Part shown: piece after piece, positions 16,348 to 25,858 of the stretch
Layout: each line of letters opens with the position of its first letter
Position numbering within the stretch: the stretch's first letter is position 1
Origin: JAVXCQ01 sp036659415
Lineage (GTDB): Bacteria > Bacillota > Negativicutes > Acidaminococcales > Acidaminococcaceae
DNA length: 64,000 nt
NCBI GenBank assembly: GCA_036659415.1
Contig: JAVXCQ010000002.1
Span: 1 to 64,000 of the forward strand
Direction: 5' to 3'
The notes under the pieces: model-generated
Databases searched by the model: none
The model's input: the letters and a program-made list of their open reading frames with translations, nothing else
What the model was told of the DNA's origin: nothing
Position numbers and translations under genes: made by a program

Positions 16348-17409
16348 ATGAAAAAAGCCTTTACCCTAGCGGTACTTTTACTCGTTTGTGCACTCTTTTT
16401 GGTTAGTTGCGGTAATAAGCAAGACAAAAGCTCAGATGCTGCACCCCAAGTTCTAAACATTTACAGCTGGAGTGACTACTACGCGCCGGAAGTGATTGCC
16501 GCCTTTGAACAGCAAAATAATTGTAAAGTTACCTACGACGTTTTCGCCAATAATGAAGAAATGCTCGCCAAAATTCAAGCCGGCGGTGCTCAATTCGATA
16601 TTATTCAACCCTCTGATTACATGGTAACCACCATGCTCAAATTAGGTTTACTCGAAAAGCTCGACCTAACGCAAATACCCAACCTTAAAAACCTCTCTCC
16701 TGACTTGCAAAAGCCACCCTTTGACCCCACCGGAGAATATGCTCCTATTTACACCAATGGCATTACCGGTATTGTTTATAACAAGAAATACATCTCCACC
16801 CCTCCCACTAGCTGGGCTGATTTGTGGAACCCAGCCTACCAAGGACACGTCATCGTGCTCAACGATGCCCGTGAGGTTTTTAGCGTAGCCTTAAAAAAGC
16901 ATGGTTTTTCCAACAACAGCACGAACCCAGCAGAAGTTGCCAGTGCCTATGAAGATTTGCAAAAATTAAATCGCAATATTTTGGCCTATGACACCGAAAA
17001 TATTAAACAAAAATTTATTGCCGAAGAAGCTTGGCTCGGCATTATGTGGTCCGGTGACGCCTCCTATACTTTAAGGGAAAACCCGAACATTGGGTTTATC
17101 ATTCCAGAGCAAGGTACCTTAATTTGGGCTGATACCATTGCCATTCCCAAAGGTTGCAAAAACAAAGTCTTAGCGCAAAAATTCATTAACTATATGTACG
17201 ACCCGGCAGTCAGCGCCAAAAATTTCGCTTATATTAATTTACCCAATCCTAATGCCGCAGCCGTCAAGCTAATGCCGGCCAGCTACCGTCAGGATCCTTT
17301 CCTAACCTTGGGTAGCAGTGCTGCTCACAAGGGCGAATGGCTAGTGGATATTGGTGATAGCATTACTATGTATGATCGTTACTGGACTAGACTAAAAACA
17401 GCTAAATAA
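16348..17409 (+). CDS. potD: spermidine/putrescine-binding lipoprotein, copy 2
   Basis: This 353-aa paralogue of the preceding gene has a signal peptide ending LVSC, giving lipidated Cys21. It aligns over its full length with copy 1 (LNIYSWSDYYAPEVIAAFE, YDVFANNEEMLAKIQAGGAQ, WSGDASYTL), consistent with tandem duplication followed by divergence. SD AAAGGGAG precedes ATG 16348. It is the last gene of the pot cluster and is followed by a strong hairpin. Confidence 0.92.
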   Translation: MKKAFTLAVLLLVCALFLVSCGNKQDKSSDAAPQVLNIYSWSDYYAPEVIAAFEQQNNCKVTYDVFANNEEMLAKIQAGGAQFDIIQPSDYMVTTMLKLGLLEKLDLTQIPNLKNLSPDLQKPPFDPTGEYAPIYTNGITGIVYNKKYISTPPTSWADLWNPAYQGHVIVLNDAREVFSVALKKHGFSNNSTNPAEVASAYEDLQKLNRNILAYDTENIKQKFIAEEAWLGIMWSGDASYTLRENPNIGFIIPEQGTLIWADTIAIPKGCKNKVLAQKFINYMYDPAVSAKNFAYINLPNPNAAAVKLMPASYRQDPFLTLGSSAAHKGEWLVDIGDSITMYDRYWTRLKTAK

Positions 17410-17428
17410 TATTTATCTATAATAACCA

Positions 17429-17463
17429 CAAGGACGCCTATCGTTAAACGATAGGCGTCCTTG
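17429..17463. terminator. convergent terminator of potD2 and cca
   Basis: A perfect 15-bp stem CAAGGACGCCTATCG/CGATAGGCGTCCTTG with 5-nt loop TTAAA lies between convergent genes. The T-tract is modest. Confidence 0.7.
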
Positions 17464-17497
17464 TTATATTTGCTAAAGCTTTCTGCAAAACTAATGG

Positions 17498-18937
17498 TTA
17501 AAATGATCGCCGCTGCTGTTTTTGGTGCCACAACGTAGTTGCCTGTAGAAGTTCCGCCTGAGTATTAGGTAGTTCTCCACTTTGCACTCGAAGGAGCAGC
17601 AAACGCAAAACTACACCCACTTGTTGCTGTGTACCCACGACCGCCGCCACAGCACCCCCCGTCAGTGCCAAATCACTGGTATGCACCGGCATTTGCCGTG
17701 CCAGTGCCAGTACTCGTTCCCCCAAAGCTATGCCGGAATCCATCAATTCTGAATTTTTCCCCGCTTGCGTCGCCCCCATGTCGGCCAAAAAAACCTGTAC
17801 CAGTTGCGTAAAAGCCTCTACCAGCTCCCATTGATAGCGAAAACAACCGCTCTGAGCTTCTTTTCTCACCCAATGGTATAGTGATTTTTCTCCCGTTAGT
17901 AAAAGCGGCGCAAAACGCATATGTCTAGACACTAGCCAAGTCACCCGTTGCACGAAGCTAGCCTTGTAGCCCAGTCGCACTAAAATCGCCTGTGCCAGCA
18001 CCGCACTTTGCCGCTCATGTCCATGGTCACTAGGTTGCCCTGCCGCCGTAAGTTGGCGCACACCCGCTAGTCCTTTGCCTACATCGTGCAATAACATGGC
18101 CCACCGTAAAACCAAACTAGGCGCAACCCCTGCTACCGCCGCTAATGTATGTTCCCACACATCGTAACAATGAAAACGGGGATTTTGCGGCAGAGCTTGA
18201 AGATGTTCCAGTTCCGGTAACAAGGCTACCTGCTCTACGTTGCCGGCTACCCGTGCCTGGCAGCTGGTACTTAAAAGCCCCGTTACACCCAGCAGTCGCA
18301 AGCCTTTAGCAGCTGCCGGTGCCAGTAAGGTCTTTTCTAATTCAATTCTAACCCGTTCTAAAGCTAAACCCTGCACCCGTTCCAGCGGAAATTGAAGACT
18401 GCCCTGGTAATTTAAATTCAATTGAGCAACAAACCGGCAAGCTCTGAACATCCGCAAGCCGTCCTCGGCAAAACGCACTTGAGCCTCCCCCACAGTGCGC
18501 AATACCTTGGCTTTTAAATCTTCCCTGCCCCCAAAATAATCAAGAATATTCCCGCTATTGTCCAAAGCCAGGGCATTAATGGTAAAATCACGACGGGCTA
18601 AATCCTCCCTCAACGTTTGACAATACCACACCTGCTCTGGTTTATGGGCATCTCGACCATAGCGTTCGCCGCGATAAGTAGCGACTTCAATACCGTAGCC
18701 ATCGCTAAGGAGTAAAACCACCCCAAAGTTATAGCCTAATTTATCAACCACAACAATTTTATTGGCTTGAGCTAGCTCAATAATAGCATCAGGTTGTGCA
18801 TTAGTCGTCACATCGTAATCTTCCGGTAACCGCCCTAACAGCAAATCCCGGACTGCGCCACCCACTACATGAGCCTCGTAGCCGGCGCCTTGTAAAAGCA
18901 TTATAATTTTTGTCACATATGTAGGTAGTGTTAGCAT
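17498..18937 (-). CDS. cca: CCA-adding tRNA nucleotidyltransferase / poly(A) polymerase family protein with HD domain
   Basis: This 479-aa class II nucleotidyltransferase matures tRNA 3' ends. The head domain carries VGGAVRDLLLGR and the carboxylate pair in EDYDVTT (about 25-45), then RRDFTINALAL and the RMFRACRF neck. An HD phosphohydrolase domain follows in the middle (MLLHDVGKG, about residue 285-295). At least the tRNA genes in this window encode CCA already, so repair may be the main task. It is monocistronic. The start is ATG 18937. Confidence 0.9.
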   Translation of the reverse strand: MLTLPTYVTKIIMLLQGAGYEAHVVGGAVRDLLLGRLPEDYDVTTNAQPDAIIELAQANKIVVVDKLGYNFGVVLLLSDGYGIEVATYRGERYGRDAHKPEQVWYCQTLREDLARRDFTINALALDNSGNILDYFGGREDLKAKVLRTVGEAQVRFAEDGLRMFRACRFVAQLNLNYQGSLQFPLERVQGLALERVRIELEKTLLAPAAAKGLRLLGVTGLLSTSCQARVAGNVEQVALLPELEHLQALPQNPRFHCYDVWEHTLAAVAGVAPSLVLRWAMLLHDVGKGLAGVRQLTAAGQPSDHGHERQSAVLAQAILVRLGYKASFVQRVTWLVSRHMRFAPLLLTGEKSLYHWVRKEAQSGCFRYQWELVEAFTQLVQVFLADMGATQAGKNSELMDSGIALGERVLALARQMPVHTSDLALTGGAVAAVVGTQQQVGVVLRLLLLRVQSGELPNTQAELLQATTLWHQKQQRRSF

Positions 18938-19124
18938 TTTCTTCTCCCACTTATTTTCTAGGCCTTATTGCCCTGCAGATTGCCTCGTAGTATTAAGTAG
19001 CCATCTTTATTATACACTATTAAAGGGCAGAAATATTAACCTGGCTCGCAAAAGCTCCCATAGCAAAATCGCGCCTGCGTCGCCGTGCCCCTTAAAACTA
19101 CCACCACGGCTAACAAAAACAATA

Positions 19125-19180
19125 AATAGCAAAAATAGCAAAATGACAGTAATAAAGGTTCTAACCTTTATTACTGTCAT
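19125..19180 (-). terminator. terminator of the ilv-leu operon
   Basis: An 18-bp perfect inverted repeat, ATGACAGTAATAAAGGTT with its complement (19143-19180), is followed on the minus strand by TTTTGCTATTTTTG. It lies 24 nt after the ilvB stop. Confidence 0.85.
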
Positions 19181-19204
19181 CCCTATCTTGCACACTACTA
19201 CACC

Positions 19205-20857
19205 TCAGTGTTCAAACTTAACGTAGGCATTAAGACCGTGACCAGTAGCAACCATTGGTTGCACCATATCGCCGGTAGCTAGAGTTACTTCAATGAGTGT
19301 AGGGTGCTTTTCTCGCCAAGCAGCAACTAGCGCTTCCTGCAAAGCTTCCGGCGTGCTGACCTTAGTGCCACTAATCCCAAAAGCCTCTGCATATTTTACA
19401 AAATCCATGGTTCCCGGCAATTCGCAGGCCGTCAACCGCTTGTTAAAAAAAGCCGTCTGTAATTGTCTAATCATACCCAACCCGCTATTATTAAAGACCA
19501 CCATAATTAAGGGCAAATTGTTAGTCGCCACCGTAAATAGCTCGGAACCCGTCATTTTAAAACCACCATCGCCGGAAATACTGATGACCCTGCTTTCCGG
19601 CCGTGCCAGCTGTGCTCCCAGTGCGGCTGGCAAACCAAACCCCATAGTTCCCAAGCCACCGGAAGTAAGCCATTGCCTAGCAAACTGAATTTTAATTTGC
19701 TGTGCCGCCCACATTTGGTGTTGCCCTACATCAGTCGTAATAATAAAATCTTGATCCTTGAGCACCTGATTAAAAGCGGCAAAAAACTTTGGTGCTTCTT
19801 CCTCGCCCCGATCTGCCTCCCAATCAGGCCAGTCATCAATTTGTGCCCACCACTTGTCCAAAGCTTGGGGCGTGCAGCCTGCCGTCAACTGTGCTAGACA
19901 AGTTTCCAGCTCGCCGGTGATACCGATTTCTGACGTAATATTTTTATCTAATTCCGCTGGATCAATATCCAGATGAATGATGGTCTTCTGTGCTCCGTAG
20001 CTAGTCCGTTCATCAGTCAGCCGATCATTAAATCGACTGCCACAAGCTAGAATCAAGTCAGCCGCTTGCACAGCATTGTTGGCTTTTTGGTGACCATGCA
20101 TACCGGTCATACCTAAAAAAGTCTGACGATAAGCACTACAAGCCCCCAGTCCCATGAGCGTACTCACTACCGGTAAATTGAGCTTTTCTGCCAAGGCCAT
20201 TACTGCATATTCGGCATTAGCGTTAATGACGCCGCCGCCAATAAGGAGCACCGGACGCGAAGCTTGGTTCACAGCTTTAATAGCCTGTTGGACTTTAGCC
20301 GGCTCTGGCAAAACCGGACTGGTTACCAGTGGTGCCTGCCGTGGTTGATACTCCATCAGCGCCGTTTGCACATCGCGCGGCACATCTACTAAAACCGGTC
20401 CCGGTCTGCCGGCTTGCGCCAGTTGAAAGGCTAGACGGAGCGTCACTAATAACTGTTTAGGGTCTTTAACCAAAAAATTATGTTTCGTAATGGGCATGGT
20501 AATCCCTGTAATATCCACTTCTTGAAAAGCGTCCCTGCCAATCATTGCCGTGGCCACTTGCCCTGTAATAGCCACTAGCGGAATTGAATCCAAAAAGGCT
20601 GTCGCTAGTCCCGTCACCAAATTAGTTGCCCCCGGACCGGAAGTTGCAATACATACTCCTATGTGACCGCTAGCTCTGGCATAACCATCAGCGGCGTGAG
20701 CTGCACCTTGTTCATGAGCAGTCAAAATATGCTGAACGGTCGAAGTGCGCAAGGCGTCATAAAAAGGTAAAATTGCTCCGCCGGGATAGCCAAAAACTGT
20801 AGTAACCCCTTGTTCTTTGAGAACTGCCACCATTAATTCCGCACCGGTCATTCGCAT
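19205..20857 (-). CDS. ilvB: acetolactate synthase large (catalytic) subunit
   Basis: This 550-aa ThDP enzyme condenses two pyruvates, or pyruvate and 2-oxobutyrate, in the first common step of branched-chain amino-acid synthesis. The N-terminal PYR domain has the catalytic Glu in TAHEQGAAHAADGYAR. A FAD-fold middle domain follows. The C-terminal ThDP motif is SGDGGFKMTGSEL with NNSGLGMI. SD AGGAGGGG precedes ATG 20857. It sits last in the operon, five genes away from its regulatory subunit ilvN, which is unusual because ilvB and ilvN are normally adjacent. Confidence 0.95.
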   Translation of the reverse strand: MRMTGAELMVAVLKEQGVTTVFGYPGGAILPFYDALRTSTVQHILTAHEQGAAHAADGYARASGHIGVCIATSGPGATNLVTGLATAFLDSIPLVAITGQVATAMIGRDAFQEVDITGITMPITKHNFLVKDPKQLLVTLRLAFQLAQAGRPGPVLVDVPRDVQTALMEYQPRQAPLVTSPVLPEPAKVQQAIKAVNQASRPVLLIGGGVINANAEYAVMALAEKLNLPVVSTLMGLGACSAYRQTFLGMTGMHGHQKANNAVQAADLILACGSRFNDRLTDERTSYGAQKTIIHLDIDPAELDKNITSEIGITGELETCLAQLTAGCTPQALDKWWAQIDDWPDWEADRGEEEAPKFFAAFNQVLKDQDFIITTDVGQHQMWAAQQIKIQFARQWLTSGGLGTMGFGLPAALGAQLARPESRVISISGDGGFKMTGSELFTVATNNLPLIMVVFNNSGLGMIRQLQTAFFNKRLTACELPGTMDFVKYAEAFGISGTKVSTPEALQEALVAAWREKHPTLIEVTLATGDMVQPMVATGHGLNAYVKFEH

Positions 20858-20885
20858 TTATGACCCCTCCTAACTTCTCTCAAGC

Positions 20886-21968
20886 TTAAACCTTGGCTTG
20901 TAAAATCGCTTGTGCTACCAAATGTCCCAAAGTCCCAGTATCCACCTGCGTAAGGTCATCTGCCACTAAATCCGCCGTGCGATAGCCTGCCGCTAGGACG
21001 CTAGCCACTGCTTCTTCAATCGCCTTAGCCGCCTGCTCCTGACCCAACGAATAACGCAAAAGCATGGCCACAGAAAAAATAGTACCTAGTGGATTGGCCA
21101 AACCCAACCCAGCAATATCCGGTGCACTACCATGAATGGGTTCGTACATACCCGTACCCTCTCCTAAACTAGCAGAAGGCAATAAACCAATGGAACCGGC
21201 GATAACGGAGGCTTCATCGGAAAGAATGTCGCCAAAAATATTATTAGTTAAAATTACATCAAATTGACTGGGGTTCAACACCAATTGCATGGCACAATTA
21301 TCCACATACAAATGCGTAAGTTCCACGTCAGGGTATTCTCGCTCTCTGATTTCCGTGACTATGCGCCGCCACATCCGCGACGATGCCAAAACGTTGGCTT
21401 TGTCTACGGAGGTAACTTTGCTACGCCGTTTGCGTGCTGCCACAAAAGCCATTCTGGCAATGCGTTCTATTTCTGGCCGAGTGTAAAGTTCCACGTCCGA
21501 AGCCGTTTCTACGCCGTTAAGGCTAGTAGCTTCTCGGTGCTCACCAAAATAAATACCACCTGTTAATTCGCGCACAATGAGCAGATCCACTCCGTCCACC
21601 CGTTCCTGTTTGAGAGGGGACAGATGGGCTACAAAAGGAGAAACTTGAATCGGCCGCAAATTACAATACAGCCCCAAGGCTTGTCGAATGCCTAGTAGCG
21701 CCTTTTCCGGTCGCAAGGTAGGTGCTACCTGATCCCATTTAGGACCACCAACTGCTCCCAATAAAACGGCGTCTGCTGCCTGTGCCGAACGAACAGTCGC
21801 TGCTGGCAACGGTTCACCCGTAGCATCAATGGCTACGCCACCGATTAATTGCCGGTCGTAAGTTATTTCCAGACCAAACCTAGTAGCCGCCGCGTCCAAA
21901 ACTTCCACTGCCGCCGCTACAATTTCTACGCCAATGCCATCTCCCGGTAAAAGTGTTATTTTCATCAT
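20886..21968 (-). CDS. leuB: 3-isopropylmalate dehydrogenase
   Basis: This 360-aa NAD-dependent enzyme oxidatively decarboxylates 3-isopropylmalate in leucine synthesis. Characteristic segments are LLPGDGIGVEIV, AVGGPKWD, VRELTGGIYFG, and the metal/NAD region DEASVIAGSIGLLPSASLG with EPIHGSAPDIAG. Its ATG overlaps the leuD stop (ATGA), and it is separated from ilvB by 28 nt. The length is normal. Confidence 0.95.
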   Translation of the reverse strand: MMKITLLPGDGIGVEIVAAAVEVLDAAATRFGLEITYDRQLIGGVAIDATGEPLPAATVRSAQAADAVLLGAVGGPKWDQVAPTLRPEKALLGIRQALGLYCNLRPIQVSPFVAHLSPLKQERVDGVDLLIVRELTGGIYFGEHREATSLNGVETASDVELYTRPEIERIARMAFVAARKRRSKVTSVDKANVLASSRMWRRIVTEIREREYPDVELTHLYVDNCAMQLVLNPSQFDVILTNNIFGDILSDEASVIAGSIGLLPSASLGEGTGMYEPIHGSAPDIAGLGLANPLGTIFSVAMLLRYSLGQEQAAKAIEEAVASVLAAGYRTADLVADDLTQVDTGTLGHLVAQAILQAKV

Positions 21969-22447
21969 GAAATTTCCCCTTTGATATAGTTAATTAAACC
22001 ACCACAATCAGCAATCTTTTGTACAAAAGCCGGTAAAGGTTGCGTCTGTAACGTGATGTTTTTATTTAAAATTTTAATTTCTCCGGTAGCTAAATTAACG
22101 GACAGTTCGTCCCCGGCGATGATTTTATTCACCTCTTGACCGATTTCCAAAACCGGTAAACCAATATTAATAGCATTCCGATAAAAAATACGGGCAAAAC
22201 TATCGGCAATAATACATTGCACGCCCTTCACCTTCAGCACTACCGGTGCGTGCTCACGACTGGAACCACAACCAAAATTTCTCCCGGCCACAATCACGTC
22301 ACCAACCTGCACCTGTGCCGCAAAAGTGGTGTCCAAATCTTCCAGGGCGTGCTGTGCCAATTCGCCAAAATCAGCAATATTTAAATATCGTGCCGGAATA
22401 ATCACGTCCGTATCAACATGATCCCCATAGCGCCAAACTTTACTCAT
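21965..22447 (-). CDS. leuD: 3-isopropylmalate dehydratase small subunit
   Basis: This 160-aa swivel-domain subunit partners LeuC in isopropylmalate isomerisation. Motifs are GDHVDTDVIIPARYL, AGRNFGCGSSREHAP and FARIFYRNAINIGLP. At 160 aa it belongs to the short class that pairs with the 420-aa LeuC type also found here. ATGA overlaps couple it to both leuC and leuB. Confidence 0.95.
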   Translation of the reverse strand: MSKVWRYGDHVDTDVIIPARYLNIADFGELAQHALEDLDTTFAAQVQVGDVIVAGRNFGCGSSREHAPVVLKVKGVQCIIADSFARIFYRNAINIGLPVLEIGQEVNKIIAGDELSVNLATGEIKILNKNITLQTQPLPAFVQKIADCGGLINYIKGEIS

Positions 22448-23706
22448 TTAATTACCTCCTCTGGACTGGCAATTCTACCTAGTACAGCACTGGCTGCTGC
22501 TACATAGGGGCTAGCCAAATACACTTCACTATCCACGTGACCCATCCGACCACGGAAATTGCGATTAGTAGTAGACACCGCGCGTTCTCCATGAGCCAAA
22601 ATTCCCATATAGCCACCTAGACAAGGACCACAGGTAGGAGTGCTAACCACTGCTCCCGCCTCAATAAAAATCTCCACATAGCCTCGCCGCATAGCTTCTT
22701 GATAAATAGCTTGCGTGGCCGGAATAATAATACAGCGCACTGCTGGGTGCACCTTGTGCCCGCAAAGCACCTCTGCCGCTTGTGCCAAATCTTCCAAGCG
22801 TCCATTCGTACAAGAGCCAATCACCGCTTGGTCGATGGTAATATGAGTGGACTCCGTTACTGAGTGAGTATTTTCCGGCAAATGTGGATAGGCCACTACC
22901 GGCACCAGCGTTCCCAAATCTATTGTCACCACACGCTCATATACAGCGTCGCTATCAGCTACCACGTCCTGCCACGGTCTAGTTACTCTCCCGGAAAGAA
23001 AAGCTCGCGTCTTGTCATCCACAGGAAAAATGCCATTTTTAGCTCCGGCTTCAATGGCCATGTTACAAATCGTAAACCGATCGGCCATACTTAATTCTCC
23101 TACGCCCTCACCACAAAATTCTAAAGCTTGGTAGCGGGCACCGTCCACGCCAATGTTGCCAATCAAAGTCAAAATCAAGTCTTTACCCTGTACATAGCGT
23201 GGTAGTTTACCTGTTAATTCCACTTTAATCGTTGTAGGCACCTTAAACCAAGTCGTACCACTGGCCATGGCCGCACCCACATCGGTTTGACCCACACCAG
23301 TGGCAAAAGCATTCAGAGCTCCATAAGTACAAGTATGAGAATCAGCCCCAATAATTACTTCCCCCGGAGCCACAAGACCAGCATCCGGCAAAAGAGCGTG
23401 TTCAATGCCCATGCGCCCAACTTCAAAATAATTAGTGATTGTGTGTGCTCTGGCAAAATCCCGCAACCTTTTGCACATCTCCGCTGATTTAATATCTTTG
23501 CACGGTGAAAAATGATCCGGCACCAAAGCAATTTTATCTTTGTTAAAAACAGGTTTCCCGATTTTCTCAAACTCAGTGATTGCAGGTGGTCCTGTAATAT
23601 CATTTGCCAAAACTAAATCCAGCTGACTGATTAATAAATCACCGGCAGCAACACTGGACTTACCGGCGTGCCTCGCCAAAATTTTTTCCGTTATTGTCAT
23701 ACCCAT
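22444..23706 (-). CDS. leuC: 3-isopropylmalate dehydratase large subunit
   Basis: This 420-aa aconitase-family subunit holds the [4Fe-4S] cluster. Cluster Cys residues are visible in GSCTNGRLEDL and in the TCGPCLGG pair. The motif GADSHTCTYGA is also present. I choose ATG 23706 because GGAGG lies 9 nt upstream and it gives the family N-terminus MGMTITEKILARHAG; a longer upstream frame (to 23775) is unlikely. It ends in an ATGA overlap with leuD. Confidence 0.93.
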   Translation of the reverse strand: MGMTITEKILARHAGKSSVAAGDLLISQLDLVLANDITGPPAITEFEKIGKPVFNKDKIALVPDHFSPCKDIKSAEMCKRLRDFARAHTITNYFEVGRMGIEHALLPDAGLVAPGEVIIGADSHTCTYGALNAFATGVGQTDVGAAMASGTTWFKVPTTIKVELTGKLPRYVQGKDLILTLIGNIGVDGARYQALEFCGEGVGELSMADRFTICNMAIEAGAKNGIFPVDDKTRAFLSGRVTRPWQDVVADSDAVYERVVTIDLGTLVPVVAYPHLPENTHSVTESTHITIDQAVIGSCTNGRLEDLAQAAEVLCGHKVHPAVRCIIIPATQAIYQEAMRRGYVEIFIEAGAVVSTPTCGPCLGGYMGILAHGERAVSTTNRNFRGRMGHVDSEVYLASPYVAAASAVLGRIASPEEVIK

Positions 23707-23816
23707 AACTATAAACCTCCTAATATTAATCCGGTAAGGACGCCTGTGTAAGCACCCCCTCACCGGCCATAACAAGCTTTTTAACGTCAGCTCCCCACCG
23801 CTCTGCTAAAAAGCCT

Positions 23817-24809
23817 TTATTTTTGCATCCAGCTCATCATGCCCCGCAATTCGGCACCCACTTTTTCAATCTGATGTTCAGCGCCACGTTTACGCATAGC
23901 ATTAAATTGCGGACGATTTACTTGATTTTCCAGGAGCCACTTTTTCGCGAAAGTACCATCTTGTATTTCGGTCAAAACTTGCTTCATTTCTTTTTTGGTA
24001 GCATCAGTAATAATACGGCTACCGGTGACATAATCGCCATATTCGGCAGTGTCGCTGATGGAGTGCCGCATTTTAGCCATGCCACCCTCATACATCAAAT
24101 CTACAATAAGTTTCATCTCATGCATACATTCAAAGTAAGCATTTTCAGGTGCATAACCGGCTTCACAGAGTGTTTCAAACCCTGCGGTAATCAGTGCCGT
24201 CACCCCACCACACAAAACAGCTTGTTCCCCAAAGAGATCGGTTTCAGTTTCGTCACGGAAAGTCGTGTCCAAAACACCGGCACGAGTACCACCAATACCC
24301 TTAGCATAAGCCAGTGCCAAATCGTAAGCCTTGCCCGTAGCATCTTGTTGTACCGCCACTAGGCATGGAACTCCTTGGCCCTCTGTATACACTCGGCGAA
24401 CCAAGTGTCCCGGTCCTTTAGGTGCTACCATGAACACATCAACGTCACTAGGAGGCACAATTTGTCCAAAATGAATATTAAACCCATGAGCAAAAGCCAA
24501 AGCCATCCCGGCACTTAGATTAGGGGCAATATCCTTCTTATAAGTAGCTGCTTGCTTCTCATCAGGAATGAGCATCATCACGATATCCGCTGCCGCTGTA
24601 GCCGCTGCCGCTGTCATTACAGTAAGACCAGCAGCCTCAGCCTTGTTCCAAGATTTACTTCCCTCATACAAGCCAACAATAACCTTGGCTCCACTTTCTT
24701 TTAAATTCAAAGCATGGGCATGACCTTGACTACCATAGCCAATAATAGCGATAGTTTTGTCCTTCATTAAATCCCAATTAGCGTCTTTGTCATAATACAT
24801 TTTTACCAT
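23817..24809 (-). CDS. ilvC: ketol-acid reductoisomerase, class I
   Basis: This 330-aa enzyme performs the NADPH-dependent isomerisation-reduction of acetolactate. The Rossmann motif is GYGSQGHAHALNLKESG, and the C-terminal knotted domain has DLFGEQAVLCGG and the metal-ligand region ENAYFECMHEMKLIVDLMYEGG. The length is class I. ATG 24809 has GGGAG 9 nt upstream, and an ATG 6 nt earlier is too close to it. It lies 143 nt after ilvN with no clear terminator between them. Confidence 0.93.
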   Translation of the reverse strand: MVKMYYDKDANWDLMKDKTIAIIGYGSQGHAHALNLKESGAKVIVGLYEGSKSWNKAEAAGLTVMTAAAATAAADIVMMLIPDEKQAATYKKDIAPNLSAGMALAFAHGFNIHFGQIVPPSDVDVFMVAPKGPGHLVRRVYTEGQGVPCLVAVQQDATGKAYDLALAYAKGIGGTRAGVLDTTFRDETETDLFGEQAVLCGGVTALITAGFETLCEAGYAPENAYFECMHEMKLIVDLMYEGGMAKMRHSISDTAEYGDYVTGSRIITDATKKEMKQVLTEIQDGTFAKKWLLENQVNRPQFNAMRKRGAEHQIEKVGAELRGMMSWMQK

Positions 24810-24952
24810 TTTCATTCGCTCCCTTTTTCTACTTAAAATTGTTCCGGCAAAAACCGGTATAGTTCAACTTAATACTCTTCAAAGCGGTCATCTCTTCCGA
24901 ATTAAGTCGTACTGCTGTCTATGTAGTACCGCAATTAAAGTACGCTTACTAC

Positions 24953-25504
24953 TTAAATAATTGTACCCTGTTCCTGTCCTGTTGGTGCTTCTTCTGGCCA
25001 CAAATACCGAGATTTTTCAACTGTGAGCACTTCTTCGCCCCGTTCTAGGGCAATAGAACCTGTTTGCACCATTTCCAAGATACCATAGGGGCTCATTACT
25101 TCCACAAACGCATGGAGCTTGTCCACCACGCCAGTAATAAGAAAGGTTAGTGTCCCCCCGGTTACATCAATGGCCTGGGCGCGAAAAACATCCGCCACTT
25201 TTAAAATTTCCAAACGCTGGGTACCTGTTTTGACCTTCACTAGCGCCATACTGCGCTTGGCGCTGGCCTGGGGTGGTAAAACCTTGACTTGTTCCACCTC
25301 CACTAGCTTCGCCAATTGCTTACACACCTGGGTAATTGTGGCCGCTTCGGCCTGCATCGTCACCGTCATCCGGGAATAATCCGGATTATGGGTAATACCT
25401 ACGGCTAAGCTATCAATATTAAATCCTCGCCGAGAAAACATACCCGCCACCCGCATTAAAACACCGGGGTGATTTCTCACAATAATAGATATAACCTGCT
25501 CCAT
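24953..25504 (-). CDS. ilvN: acetolactate synthase small (regulatory) subunit
   Basis: This 183-aa regulatory subunit has an N-terminal ACT domain (about 1-80: ISIIVRNHPGVLMRVAGMFSRRGFNI) that confers valine feedback sensitivity, and a C-terminal ALS_ss domain (about 85-160). It is the first gene of the operon, directly behind the T-box leader, while its catalytic partner is the last gene. ATG 25504 has AGGAGG upstream. Confidence 0.93.
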   Translation of the reverse strand: MEQVISIIVRNHPGVLMRVAGMFSRRGFNIDSLAVGITHNPDYSRMTVTMQAEAATITQVCKQLAKLVEVEQVKVLPPQASAKRSMALVKVKTGTQRLEILKVADVFRAQAIDVTGGTLTFLITGVVDKLHAFVEVMSPYGILEMVQTGSIALERGEEVLTVEKSRYLWPEEAPTGQEQGTII

Positions 25505-25555
25505 CCTCCTACCCCCTTCACCCTGTGCGTACCGTCCTGTGCTTTAACCTAAAAA

Positions 25556-25599
25556 CACAAAAATCGCCCCTATCTGCTACTAGCAGATAGGGGCGATTT
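25556..25599 (-). terminator. T-box attenuator terminator (ilv operon)
   Basis: A 19-bp perfect stem AAATCGCCCCTATCTGCTA with its complement has a single unpaired base at the centre. A U-run follows on the minus strand, immediately downstream of the T-box sequence and upstream of ilvN. Confidence 0.9.
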
Positions 25600-25858
25600 G
25601 GATTGATCGCGGTACCACCCTAATTTGATCTCATTATTCCCTGTGCCTCAGCACACGGACGCTTTAACGTAGCGTTCAGCGTTGATTCCTACTTAAGTTC
25701 AGAATCACAGTTCCTGGGTGATGTTCACACAAGGGTTTCAACTGACTCGCACCACCCGTCAGCTCTCTTTGTGAAATAATCCCTTGGCTTTTGCCCGTTC
25801 ATAACTTTTGTCCTCTATTTTACTTACAGCAACTAGCTTTCCGCTAGGTTATTTTTAC
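25600..25858 (-). promoter_or_regulatory. T-box riboswitch, probable Ile specifier, of the ilvN-ilvC-leuCDB-ilvB operon
   Basis: On the minus strand the leader carries the canonical T-box AGGGTGGTACCGCG (25600-25625), which binds the tRNA 3' end as antiterminator. Stem I elements lie farther upstream (GGTGGTGCGAG in the distal loop at about 25745-25757). The best specifier candidate is ATC (25722-25720) in the sequence GAACATCACC, an Ile codon followed by a purine. Uncharged tRNA-Ile would then allow read-through into the operon. The T-box is certain; the specifier choice depends on my placing of the specifier loop. Confidence 0.88.

Noticed and set aside
19010..19195. 61-codon minus-strand ORF with a hydrophobic segment, after ilvB
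   Set aside because: Its first 20 or so codons are the ilvB terminator hairpin, it has no convincing SD, and I recognise no similarity. I treat it as chance.
23823..24362. 179-codon plus-strand ORF
   Set aside because: It is a shadow of ilvC on the opposite strand.
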